Assembly (NCBI RefSeq): GCF_030846195.1
Contig: NZ_JAVCWH010000006.1
Coordinates: forward strand, 62,001-126,000
Length of the DNA: 64,000 bases
Reading direction: 5' to 3'
Source: Paracoccus yibinensis
GTDB lineage: Bacteria; Pseudomonadota; Alphaproteobacteria; Rhodobacterales; Rhodobacteraceae
Shown: piece by piece, positions 18,172-26,595 of the stretch
Numbering within the stretch: the stretch's first letter is position 1
Layout: each line of letters begins with the position of its first letter
Notes under the pieces: generated by a model
The model's input: only the letters and a program-made list of their open reading frames with translations
Databases searched by the model: none
Told to the model about the DNA's origin: nothing
Program-made: the position numbers and the translations under genes

Positions 18172-18801
18172 ATGCGCCGTCTGATCTCGACCGCCTTCTA
18201 TCTGTTCCGCTACGGCATCCTGTCGGCCACGCTGATCGTGATCGGCGGCTTCCTGATGGCGACCTTCGCGGCGGGCGCGGGGGCTGGCGAACCGATCCGG
18301 CAGCACGCGGCGGCGGGGATGGTGCTGGCGGCGCTGCTGCTGCCGGCGCTGCTGCTGCCCCGCGCCAAGACGCGGCGGCGGACCGCCAGCCGTAGGCGCA
18401 AGAAGCCCGGCCCCCGGCCCCGCCCGCGATCCAGTCCGCGTTCCAAGCCAAGCCCCGCTTCCTGCCCCCGCGACGGCCTGGCCTTCGAACAATGGGTCGC
18501 CGACAAGATGGAAGCGCATGGCTGGCGGGTCGATGTGACCGCCGGATCGGGCGATCAGGGGCTGGACATCATCGCCCGGCGCGACGGCCGCAAGATCGGC
18601 GTCCAGTGCAAGCGCTACGACGGCCCGGTCGGCAACAAGGCGGTGCAAGAGGCCTTTTCGGGCCGCGCCTTTCACCGGGTGGACGCGGCCGTGGTGATCA
18701 CGACCGGCCATTACACGCCAAGCGCCAAGGCCCTGTCGCGCAAGACCGGGGTGCATCTGCTGCATGTCAAGGACATCCCCCGGATGCGCAGGCTGGTCTG
18801 A
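18172..18801 (+). CDS. Membrane-anchored Mrr-like restriction endonuclease domain protein
   Basis: A 209-residue protein. Residues about 10-65 hold two hydrophobic segments, residues 65-98 form a very basic Arg/Lys/Pro/Ser linker, and residues about 100-205 form an Mrr_cat-type PD-(D/E)xK nuclease fold. The catalytic signature is readable as FEQWVADKME, GDQGLDIIA, then VQCKRY, ending with the helix GVHLLHVKDI. Such proteins cleave DNA, sometimes methylated DNA, and membrane-bound forms are of uncertain role. No methyltransferase is adjacent, so this is not a classical restriction-modification pair. Confidence 0.82.
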   Translation: MRRLISTAFYLFRYGILSATLIVIGGFLMATFAAGAGAGEPIRQHAAAGMVLAALLLPALLLPRAKTRRRTASRRRKKPGPRPRPRSSPRSKPSPASCPRDGLAFEQWVADKMEAHGWRVDVTAGSGDQGLDIIARRDGRKIGVQCKRYDGPVGNKAVQEAFSGRAFHRVDAAVVITTGHYTPSAKALSRKTGVHLLHVKDIPRMRRLV

Positions 18802-18803
18802 CC

Positions 18804-20603
18804 TTACCCCGCGCCGCTGGTCCGGGGCCGTTCGGCTGCGATCCCGGCCACGATCGCCTCGAAGGCGGGACTGGCGGCGATCTGGTCGATGGTGGCCGCC
18901 AGCCGGGGGCGCCAGTTGGGATATTCCCCCGCGGTGCTGGGCAGGTTCACGGGCCGTCTGTCCTGGGCCAGATCCTCCAGCCGGGCGGCCATCAGGCGCG
19001 CGGGCGTGCGCGCGACATAGCGGTGAACCGCCACCATCAACTCCAGCGGCACGTCGTCGCTCTCGCCGATGTCATCGGCCTTCGCCAGCAACCCCGCCTC
19101 GCACAGCGCGCGGACCAGCTCCCGCCGCTCGGCCGGGCGGGCGTCGGCCTGCTCGCGGCCGGTTTCGGCGCCAATCAGCCCGAATTCCACGCGCAGGGCG
19201 ATGTCCTTCCCGGCCCACCATCCCAGGAAGGTGGGCAGATCATGGGTGGACAGGCAGGCCAGGGCGGTTTCGGGATAATCCTCGGGGGCAAGGAAGGCCG
19301 CGCCGTCCCGTTCGAAGAACAGGATGCGGTATGACAGGATGCCCGCCTGCTCCATCATCTCGCGGAAACCGGGGGGGACGTTGCCCAGATCCTCGCCGAT
19401 GACGATGGTCCGGCTGTCGTTCGAGGCCTGGGCAAGCGCCCGCAGCATGTCGTCCAGCGGATAACGGGCATAGGCGCCCGCATCCGCCCCCGCGCCCTCG
19501 GGGATCAGGAAAAGCTGCCACAGCCCCAGGGCGTGATCGATCCTGACCGCCCCTGCCCGGCGCATCACGCGGCCCATCAGCGTGCCCAGGGGCGCGGCGC
19601 GGCTGGCGGCCATGGCGGCGGGCGACAGCGGCGCCAGGCCCCAGTCCTGGCCCTGTTCGTTGAAGTAATCGGGCGGCGCGCCGATGCGCACGCTGGACAG
19701 CACGTCGGGATGGCCCCAGCTTCCCGACCCGTCCCCGGCCTCGCCCACGGCGACGTCGAGGTAAAGCCCGATCGCCATGCCCGCCGTCTTGCAGGCCTCC
19801 TGCGCGCGGGCAAGCTGGATATCGGCCTGCTCCTGAAGCCATCGGTAGAAGGCGACATCGCCCGCATGGTCCGCGGCGAAATCCGCAACCGCCTGGCCCT
19901 CGGGGTCGTGCCAGTCGTCGGGCCAGGCCCTCCATCCCGCGCCGTGCCCCTTCGCGGCCATATCGGCCGAGATCGCGTCGAACAGCGCGTGCCGGTCCAG
20001 GTCGGCCCCGCCCTGTCGCCTGAAATCCTCGGTGGCGTCAGGCCTGTCCAGGGCTTGCCAGACTGCCCGCAGCGCCGCCATCTTGACGCGGGCGACGCCG
20101 GGATAATCGACCAGTTCGGTCGCCCGCAGCCGGTCAAGCTCGGCAGCCTCGACCATGCCGGGATCAAAGCCGGGGATCCGGTCCACAGCCAGGTAAAGGG
20201 GGTTGAGAAACCGCCGGTTCGACGGCGAAAACGGGCTGCACCGCGCCGGATCGGCCAGGAACAGCGCGTGCAAGGGGTTGAGGCCGATGAAATCCGCGCC
20301 CCGTTCCGCCAGAACGGGGATCAGATCTTCCAGATCGGCGAAGTCGCCGATGCCCCAGTTGCGCGCCGACCGCAGCTGGTAAAGCTGCACGGCCACGCCC
20401 CAGCATCGTCCGGCGTCGGGCAGATGGCAGCGCACTCCCGGCGGGGCCTCCAACGCCTGGGGCCGCATCGCCGCAGCATCGTGCCCGAAGGCCTTGACCA
20501 GGCCCTCCAAGGTGCTGTCGGGAACCCGGTTGCGGGTTCCGCCCATCCCCTCGTATTCGGGCTGGATGCCCAGTTCGCGTGCCCGCTCCGCAATGTCCGC
20601 CAT
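18804..20603 (-). CDS. malQ: 4-alpha-glucanotransferase
   Basis: A 599-residue GH77 amylomaltase. Catalytic regions visible are VRIDHALGLWQLFLIP (nucleophile Asp), VIGEDLGNVPPGF (acid/base Glu) and STHDLPTFLGWW (third Asp). It transfers maltodextrin chains between acceptors in glycogen or maltodextrin metabolism. The frame opens at 20627, but ATG 20603 has GGGGGA seven nt upstream while 20627 has no ribosome site, so 20603 is chosen. It is convergent with the Mrr-like gene (2-nt gap) and divergent from the GH1-like gene. No glycogen genes are close. Confidence 0.92.
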   Translation of the reverse strand: MADIAERARELGIQPEYEGMGGTRNRVPDSTLEGLVKAFGHDAAAMRPQALEAPPGVRCHLPDAGRCWGVAVQLYQLRSARNWGIGDFADLEDLIPVLAERGADFIGLNPLHALFLADPARCSPFSPSNRRFLNPLYLAVDRIPGFDPGMVEAAELDRLRATELVDYPGVARVKMAALRAVWQALDRPDATEDFRRQGGADLDRHALFDAISADMAAKGHGAGWRAWPDDWHDPEGQAVADFAADHAGDVAFYRWLQEQADIQLARAQEACKTAGMAIGLYLDVAVGEAGDGSGSWGHPDVLSSVRIGAPPDYFNEQGQDWGLAPLSPAAMAASRAAPLGTLMGRVMRRAGAVRIDHALGLWQLFLIPEGAGADAGAYARYPLDDMLRALAQASNDSRTIVIGEDLGNVPPGFREMMEQAGILSYRILFFERDGAAFLAPEDYPETALACLSTHDLPTFLGWWAGKDIALRVEFGLIGAETGREQADARPAERRELVRALCEAGLLAKADDIGESDDVPLELMVAVHRYVARTPARLMAARLEDLAQDRRPVNLPSTAGEYPNWRPRLAATIDQIAASPAFEAIVAGIAAERPRTSGAG

Positions 20604-20856
20604 GCCGTCGTCCCCCTGCCCCGCCATTGCGGAAAAACGGGACTGGCGAGGGGATTGTTCCGCAGGAAACGCAGCCCCCCTGCCCGAAAGGACAGGTTCC
20701 CCCGGAAGCGATCGCCAGACATAAAAGCCTTATCAGCCTGGCGGCGCCTGTTGTCCTGTCGCCTTTTACCCGGTATCGCCGCCTGGCTGACATTTCCCCC
20801 CATTCCTTCCTGCCGGCCAGGCCTTCGCCCGGGGCCGGTGCCGTTCGGACCACGCC

Positions 20857-21717
20857 ATGAACATCCCCCTGACCCACGCCCTGGCCCTGCCCTGGGCGGC
20901 CGAGACCACGCCGATCCTTGCGGGTTTTGAATGCGGCAGGCTGCACTGGAACGGGCACGACCTGCTGCATTCGACCGGCCACCTGCCCGATGCGGCCATG
21001 GCCCATCACTATGCGGTCGCCCGCGAGCAGGGGGTGGCGGGGGCGCGGGACGGGCTGTCCTGGCGCCACGACATCGCCGCGCGGGTGGGTGCCGCGCCGG
21101 CCGGATTTCCGGTGATCTGGGATCTCGTTCATTTCGACGCCCCGCCCCGGCCCGTGCAGCACGCCCTGGCCTGTTGCCAGGCGCTGCCGCCAGGATCCTG
21201 GGCGATCGCGGTCAACGAACCCTCGGTCGGGCGGCGCGTGTCGGGCATGACGCCCGGCCGGGCCACCGACATGGCGCTGCGGATCATGGCCGCCGCCGCC
21301 TGCCTTCCCGACCCGCCGCGCTTTGCGACCTGCGATCCCTTCCACCACCTGCATCCCAGGGTGTTCCGGGCCACCGACCGGCTGGTCGCCAGTGGCCATG
21401 TGCGGATGGTCGGCGTCAACTATTACCCCCACCACGCGGTCGAGCCGCTGCACCGGGTGCTGCGCGCCGTCGCGGACCGCTACCGCCTGCCGGTGATGAT
21501 CACCGAGACCGGCTGGCACCAGGGCCTGCGCGCGGCGCACCGCCGCTTTCCCCATGTCCGCGACCGCTGGGACTGGCTGGCCCATGTGCAGGCGGAAATC
21601 GCGTTGTCGGGCGTGCCGGTGGCGGGGCTGTGCTGGTATCCCTGGCTGGACATGCCCGCCTGGGACAACCCCGCCCATGGCCGCTGGCCCTGCGGCTGGC
21701 CGGGGCGCCAGGCCTGA
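20857..21717 (+). CDS. Short GH1-like TIM-barrel protein (putative beta-glycosidase family)
   Basis: A 286-residue protein with a clan GH-A look. IAVNEPSVGRRVSG carries an NEP motif like the acid/base Glu of GH1 enzymes, and VMITETGWHQGLR carries a TE-G motif like their nucleophile. FECGRLHWNG and WYPWLDMPAWDNP add barrel-type aromatic segments. It is much shorter than GH1 enzymes (about 450 residues), so it is either a minimal relative or a divergent GH-A family. It has no signal peptide. The ribosome site is weak. It shares a divergent 253-nt region with malQ. Confidence 0.65.
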   Translation: MNIPLTHALALPWAAETTPILAGFECGRLHWNGHDLLHSTGHLPDAAMAHHYAVAREQGVAGARDGLSWRHDIAARVGAAPAGFPVIWDLVHFDAPPRPVQHALACCQALPPGSWAIAVNEPSVGRRVSGMTPGRATDMALRIMAAAACLPDPPRFATCDPFHHLHPRVFRATDRLVASGHVRMVGVNYYPHHAVEPLHRVLRAVADRYRLPVMITETGWHQGLRAAHRRFPHVRDRWDWLAHVQAEIALSGVPVAGLCWYPWLDMPAWDNPAHGRWPCGWPGRQA

Positions 21718-21721
21718 CGGG

Positions 21722-22999
21722 TCAGCGGGCGGGCGCTATCCGCCAGATGGTGTTCGACAGGTCGTCCGCCACGATCAGCGCCCCGCGCGGATCCAGCGTG
21801 ACGCCCACCGGGCGGCCGCGGGTGTTGTCCTCGTCTACCAGGAAGCCCGTCATGAAGTCCACCGGCTCGCCCGCCGGGCGTCCGTCGCGGAACGGCACGA
21901 ACACCACCTTGTAGCCGACCGGCGGATTTCGGTTCCAGCTTCCGTGCATCCCCACGAAAACCCCTTCCGCGAATTCCGCGCCCATCACCGGGTCCGAGAA
22001 CGCCACCCCAAGCGCCGCCACATGCGCACCCAGGGCATAGTCGGGCACGATCGCCTGCGCGACCTTTTCAGGGTCCTGCAGCTGCGCGCGCGGATCGACG
22101 GTCTGCCCCCAATAGCTGTAGGGCCAGCCGTAAAAGCCACCCTCCTGCACCTCGGTCAGATAGTCGGGCACCAGGTTCGGCCCGATCTCGTCGCGTTCGT
22201 TGACCACGGCCCACAGCCGGCCGGTGTCGGGCTGGATGGTCAGCGCGGTCGGATTGCGCAGGCCCGTGGCATAGGGACGGTGCATCCCGGTCCGGGCATC
22301 GATCTGCCAGATCATCGCCCGGTCCTCCTCGGCCTCCATCCCGCGTTCGGTGATGTTGCTGTTTGACCCGATCCCCACATACAGGAACCGCCCGTCCGCG
22401 CTTGCGGTCATGGCCTTGGTCCAGTGGTGGTTGATGACGGACGGCAGCTTGGTCAGCGTCACCGGAGGCCCCTCGGCCTGGGTCTGGCCATCGATATAGT
22501 CGAACCGGACCACGGCGTCCTGGTTGGCCACGAACAGCCCGCCGTCAATCAGCGCCAGACCATAGGGCGAATTCAGCCCCTCGGCAAAGACCCCTTGCGT
22601 TTCATAGGTGCTGTCGCCATCGGCATCGCGCAGCAGGGTCAGCCGGTTGCCGCCCTCCACCGGGCTTTTGCCCAGGGCCTTGATGAAGCCCGCGATCACG
22701 TCCTTGGGCCGCAGGGCCGGGGCGCCCTGCCCCTTGCCCTCGGCCACCAGGATGTCGCCATTGGGCAGCACCAGCGTCTGGCGGGGAATCTTCAGCCCGG
22801 TGGCGATGGCGGTGACGGTGAACCCATCGGGGACGGTGGGAAGGTCGTCGCCCCATTGCGCCGGGCGGGGAATCACCATCTCGGGCAGAAGCCCGCGTTG
22901 CGGTTCGGGCAATTCGGGTGTCGCCCCGGTCGCGGGGGATTGCGCGGCGGAACCCAGCGGCAGGACCGCCAGAACAGTCATCATCAGCAATCCGCGCAT
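21722..22999 (-). CDS. Sorbosone dehydrogenase-like periplasmic beta-propeller protein
   Basis: A 425-residue exported protein with the signal peptide MRGLLMMTVLAVLPLGSAAQ, followed by the PQQ-type glucose/sorbosone dehydrogenase propeller. Landmarks are FTVTAIATGLKIPRQTLVLPNGDILVAEG, NSPYGLALIDGGLFVAN, ATGLRNPTALTIQPDTGRLWAVVNERDEIG, and the C-terminal GVTLDPRGALIVADDLSNTIWRI. Relatives oxidise sugars in the periplasm using PQQ. Substrate and cofactor use are inferred only from family. Its ATG overlaps the stop of the DUF2231 gene by one base, so the pair is translationally coupled. Confidence 0.82.
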   Translation of the reverse strand: MRGLLMMTVLAVLPLGSAAQSPATGATPELPEPQRGLLPEMVIPRPAQWGDDLPTVPDGFTVTAIATGLKIPRQTLVLPNGDILVAEGKGQGAPALRPKDVIAGFIKALGKSPVEGGNRLTLLRDADGDSTYETQGVFAEGLNSPYGLALIDGGLFVANQDAVVRFDYIDGQTQAEGPPVTLTKLPSVINHHWTKAMTASADGRFLYVGIGSNSNITERGMEAEEDRAMIWQIDARTGMHRPYATGLRNPTALTIQPDTGRLWAVVNERDEIGPNLVPDYLTEVQEGGFYGWPYSYWGQTVDPRAQLQDPEKVAQAIVPDYALGAHVAALGVAFSDPVMGAEFAEGVFVGMHGSWNRNPPVGYKVVFVPFRDGRPAGEPVDFMTGFLVDEDNTRGRPVGVTLDPRGALIVADDLSNTIWRIAPAR

Positions 23000-23433
23000 C
23001 ACGCCCACTCCCGGAAACCAAGATAGCCGGTCCAGGACGCCAGCAGCGCCAGGACGGCGGCAATCGCCGACAGCCACAACCCCTCGGGCATCATGGCCCA
23101 GGCGTCCTTGGCATGGACCAGGGCATTCACCAGCCCAAAGCCCCAGGCCGCCAGCAGCAACAGGGCATGAACCAGCCGCCGCCGGTCGCCGCCCCGGTGG
23201 CGGATCAGCCCCGCCAGCGACCACAACAGCGCAAGGCCCCCCAGCAGCAGGCCCCCGGCATTCAGCCATTGCGCAAAATTCGCCCACTGGATCTGGAAGG
23301 TCCGGGCATAGGCCAGGTCGCTGGCCAGCGTCCCCAAAAACAGCGGGAACAGGAAGGCCAGAAGAATGGCGTGAAGCGGATGCAGCGGCCGGGGCGGCGC
23401 AACGCTTGATCGGGGGGCAGAGAGACTGGCCAC
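22999..23433 (-). CDS. DUF2231 family membrane protein
   Basis: A 144-residue protein with four hydrophobic segments. The N-terminal PLHPLHAILLAFLFPLFLGT matches the DUF2231 opening, where the His residues are conserved, and GFGLVNALVHAKDAW contains another His. GTG 23433 is chosen because AGGAAGGA precedes it at 6-nt spacing; a TTG start at 23460 would lack this. DUF2231 proteins often neighbour sorbosone-dehydrogenase-like genes, as here, and may be a heme- or quinone-linked membrane partner. That role is inference. Confidence 0.72.
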   Translation of the reverse strand: MASLSAPRSSVAPPRPLHPLHAILLAFLFPLFLGTLASDLAYARTFQIQWANFAQWLNAGGLLLGGLALLWSLAGLIRHRGGDRRRLVHALLLLAAWGFGLVNALVHAKDAWAMMPEGLWLSAIAAVLALLASWTGYLGFREWA

Positions 23434-23499
23434 GGGGGGTTCCTTCCTGTCGGGCGTCAACGGGCCAACGCCCCCCGGCGGCGATGGTTTCCCCCTGCC

Positions 23500-24678
23500 C
23501 TATTCCCCCTCGGTCTCGGCCATCAGTTCGGGCGACATGTCCTGCCAGAATGCCGCGATACGGGCGGCGTTCAGGGGCGACATCCATCCATGACGCTCGA
23601 AATCCTCGCGTAGTCGGGCATCGGCAAGCTGGCTCATGAACAGGCGCCGGTCGGCGTCGCGCTGCGTGGGGGTGCGCGCCTTCACCGCCGCAAGGATGCG
23701 GCGCAGCCGCTCGGCCCGGGGCGAGGATGGCGCGGGCGTTTCGGCCTTCTCGGCGGGTTTGCCGTCAAGCGCCGCCGTCAGATAGCCGATCTTGCTGCGC
23801 ACCCCCTCCTTGCCCTCGACATAGGCCAGCTTGGCCATCACCTGCGCCTCGCCGTGCAGGTTCAGCCATTGGCGGGCCAGCCGGTCACTGACGCCCAGGG
23901 CGCGCAGCCGGGCATAGACCGGGCCGTGCCGCGCCCCTTCCCCGTCGTCCATGTCCAGGATCGCAAGCTGCGGGTTTTCCCGGATCAGGAAACGGATGTC
24001 GGTGACCGCGCGTCCGGTCTTCTTCGTCTCCGGCGTCAGGATGATGTTGCTGGTCCGGCTGACCTCGGCCACGGCGGGCTTGATGATCTTGGCGTTCAGG
24101 TGCTTGAACGTCTCGTAATAGGCGGACCCGTCCACCCCCATCAGGCGGCGGAACAGCTCGATCGGCCACCAGCCGGTCGATCCGGTCCTGACGAAGCGAT
24201 AGCAGTTCTCGTACAGCGCCAGCGCATGGCCGCTGGTAAAGCGCCGCTGAATGTTCAGGTTGATCAGCGCAAAGACCTTGGGATCATGCAGCTTCTCGGC
24301 CAAGGCCGGGGAATAGGCGTATTCGCACACGCCCCCCTTCAGGCGCGCAAAGGACAACAGACTGCTGACGCCCCATTCCTGCTGGCCCTTCTCGTCCAGC
24401 ATGTCCCATTCCGCGACCGTTTCGGCCAGGCCCCGCAGCGACTGCTTCAGCGTGTCGAGGTCGTTGGAATTGTATCCGATCATCAGGCACAGGGTCCGCG
24501 CGTCGATCTGGTGGCGCGTGCTGCTGATCAGCGTGTCATAGGCATTCAGCAGCAGGACATTCGACAGCTTGCGCTGCAACAGCGTCAGCTTGCCCGACAC
24601 ATGGATCGCCGCCACATGCTTCTTGACCGCGCCCCGGCGCAACGCGCCCGTCAACTGATCGCGGGGAATGTCCTGCAT
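23500..24678 (-). CDS. Plasmid replication initiator (RepA/Rep_3-like)
   Basis: A 392-residue protein resembling RPA/Rep_3-type plasmid initiators: KLTLLQRKLSNVLLLNAYD, then a winged-helix domain around GYNSNDLDTLKQSLRGLAETV, then a second one with YYETFKHLNAKIIKPAV. The C-terminal third is charged and probably helical. It should bind the iterons in the adjacent gap and open the origin. It is divergent from parAB across a 522-nt origin region. The ribosome site at ATG 24678 is weak, so low translation or a slightly different start is possible. Confidence 0.85.
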   Translation of the reverse strand: MQDIPRDQLTGALRRGAVKKHVAAIHVSGKLTLLQRKLSNVLLLNAYDTLISSTRHQIDARTLCLMIGYNSNDLDTLKQSLRGLAETVAEWDMLDEKGQQEWGVSSLLSFARLKGGVCEYAYSPALAEKLHDPKVFALINLNIQRRFTSGHALALYENCYRFVRTGSTGWWPIELFRRLMGVDGSAYYETFKHLNAKIIKPAVAEVSRTSNIILTPETKKTGRAVTDIRFLIRENPQLAILDMDDGEGARHGPVYARLRALGVSDRLARQWLNLHGEAQVMAKLAYVEGKEGVRSKIGYLTAALDGKPAEKAETPAPSSPRAERLRRILAAVKARTPTQRDADRRLFMSQLADARLREDFERHGWMSPLNAARIAAFWQDMSPELMAETEGE

Positions 24679-24784
24679 GGGCCTGTCCGGTTCGGATGTA
24701 TCTTCCTGGCATTATGGCGCGAAGGGTGCCCGCCTGCAATGCCGTGACAGGCACCTTGGACGCGCCTTTGCACCGCACGCAGTG

Positions 24785-24992
24785 ATCCCGGAAACGGGTG
24801 CCTGACTGTTTCGGGAGGCATCAAAGGCATCCGTTTGCAGGATGGAGAACCGGTCTCCACCCCGGTCAAAAAGGCGGTTCGGCAGTTTTTCCGGCGGAAA
24901 ACGACGTTTCCTGCGAATCGGTGCCTCTCGCCCCGGAATCGGGCACCCTTGATCCCGGAATCGGGTGCCTTTTATCCCGGAAACAGGTTCCT
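24785..24992. repeat. Iterons and probable replication origin (within the gene-free 24679-25200)
   Basis: Three near-identical 19-bp repeats of form ATCCCGGAAwCrGGTkCCT lie at 24785-24803, 24952-24970 and 24974-24992. A fourth with three changes or so is at 24931-24949, and a weaker relative is at 24908-24926. The four right-hand copies start 21-23 bp apart, two helical turns, which is the usual iteron spacing. Each strong copy holds a CCCG/CGGG inverted core. An AT-rich stretch (24993-25020) directly follows and is a good unwinding element. An inverted half-copy (AGGCACCTT) lies near 24748, close to the initiator gene. The rest of the gap shows no gene. Confidence 0.8.
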
Positions 24993-25099
24993 TTTCATGT
25001 TTAATTGTTTGAATATGATAGGGAATGTGCGCCTGAAACCTCTTAAAGAGAGTCATAGAGCTTGAAAGCGAGGGGCGATTTCTTGAGGAAAGTCTTAGG

Positions 25100-25114
25100 G
25101 TTTCGCGGCGAAAC
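25100..25114. promoter_or_regulatory. parS-like centromere palindrome, copy 1
   Basis: GTTTCGCGGCGAAAC is a 15-bp palindrome with perfect 7-bp arms, 86 nt upstream of parA. It has the GTTTCnC...GnGAAAC look of chromosomal and plasmid parS sites bound by ParB. Two further exact copies flank or lie within parB. Confidence 0.8.
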
Positions 25115-25200
25115 GGGGGGCGATATGCGGAATTTACCCCTTCCATGTCACAAGCTTTACGGAAATACCTGCAACTACAGCACATCGTTGGAAACGTGAC

Positions 25201-26595
25201 ATGTCCTCTGGCAAAGATCCCTTGCCCCCTTACTTCAACATAGACCCTGCCAAAGCAGCGCGGCGGCTGTCCGATCCCATCGACACCGCCCGATTCGCCA
25301 AGGCCGCCGCCTTCGCCACCCGAGGCCGCCAGGATCTGGCGGAACGCGGCTATGCCCCCGACGGCCAGAAGCGCCTGCGCCGCTTCTCGACCTGGGAGGT
25401 CTGCCGATACCTGATCCCGGTGGCCCCCGCCCATTTCCGCCGGGTCTTGCGCAAGTTCCCCGACCTGCCCCAGGGCACCGGTGAAGGCAATTCGAAGTGG
25501 TTCACGTTGGAAGACGTGCTGCGCCTGCGCGACCATTTCGCGGCCGAGGGCGCGGCGGGCCGCGAATACCGCCCCTGGCGCCCCGAGGGGCTGCCCGCCA
25601 AGACGATCGCGGTGGCCAATTTCAAGGGCGGCGTCGGCAAGACCTCGACCGCGGCGCATCTGGCCATGTCGGCGGCGCTTGACGGATACAAGGTGCTGGT
25701 GATCGACCTCGACAGCCAGGGCAGCATGACGTCGATCATGGGCGGCAGGGTGGCCGACGAATGGTCCACGGCCTTTCCGCTGCTTGCCCGTGACTATGCC
25801 CTCGCCCTTCAGGACGAGAACCGCGTCCGCGAGGCTGCGGGCCACCCCCCCCTGCCCTTCGACGAGACCCTGACCGAGGCGCTGACCATCACGGCCCGCG
25901 ACCTGATCCAGCCCACGCATTGGCCCAACATCGACCTGGTGGGGGCGCAGCTGAACCTCTACTGGGCGGAATTCCAGGTGCCGGTCTGGCGGATGGGCCT
26001 GCGCGGCTGGCCGTTGTGGGACGCGCTTGGCAATGCGCTGACCAAGGACCGGATCGTCAACGACTATGACATCATCATCCTGGATACGCCGCCGGCGCTT
26101 GGCTATCTGACCATCAATGCCTTGGCCGCGGCCGACATCCTGCTGGTGCCTCTGGGCGCGTCCTTCCTGGAGTTCGATTCGACAGGCCGCTTCTTCGACA
26201 TGCTTTATTCCACCTTCGCCAGCGTCGAGGACGGAGAGAATGCCGCCCGCCGACGCGAGGGGTTGCCGGAAATCCGCTTCGAATGGGACGCCGTGCGCGC
26301 GATCATCACCCGCTTCGACGCCGCCCAGCAGACCGATCTGGCCAATGTGATCCAGGCCTATTTTGGCGATTTCATGACCACCTTCCGCCAGGAAGTCACC
26401 GCCATGATCGGCCAGGCGGGCGAGCAGGTGAACGGAATCTACGAGGCCGATTATCGCGAATTCAACCGCGACACCTATGTCCGGGGCCGGGAGACCTTCG
26501 ACCGCACCTGGGCCGAGGTCAAGGAGCTGATCCTGGGGGCTTGGTGGCGCGATCTTCAGATGGAACAAGCCGAACAGGAGAAGGCAGATGGTTAA
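25201..26595 (+). CDS. parA: Plasmid partition ATPase ParA
   Basis: A 464-residue ParA of the long plasmid type. The N-terminal helix-turn-helix/MerR-like region spans about residues 60-115 (FSTWEVCRYLIPVAP, then WFTLEDVLRLRDHF). The deviant Walker A is FKGGVGKTS with Lys142, the A' motif is VIDLDSQGS, and the Walker B is IIILDTPPALG. It drives segregation of the replicon with ParB and probably represses its own operon through the N-terminal domain. A parS-like site lies upstream, and its end overlaps parB by 8 nt. Confidence 0.92.
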   Translation: MSSGKDPLPPYFNIDPAKAARRLSDPIDTARFAKAAAFATRGRQDLAERGYAPDGQKRLRRFSTWEVCRYLIPVAPAHFRRVLRKFPDLPQGTGEGNSKWFTLEDVLRLRDHFAAEGAAGREYRPWRPEGLPAKTIAVANFKGGVGKTSTAAHLAMSAALDGYKVLVIDLDSQGSMTSIMGGRVADEWSTAFPLLARDYALALQDENRVREAAGHPPLPFDETLTEALTITARDLIQPTHWPNIDLVGAQLNLYWAEFQVPVWRMGLRGWPLWDALGNALTKDRIVNDYDIIILDTPPALGYLTINALAAADILLVPLGASFLEFDSTGRFFDMLYSTFASVEDGENAARRREGLPEIRFEWDAVRAIITRFDAAQQTDLANVIQAYFGDFMTTFRQEVTAMIGQAGEQVNGIYEADYREFNRDTYVRGRETFDRTWAEVKELILGAWWRDLQMEQAEQEKADG

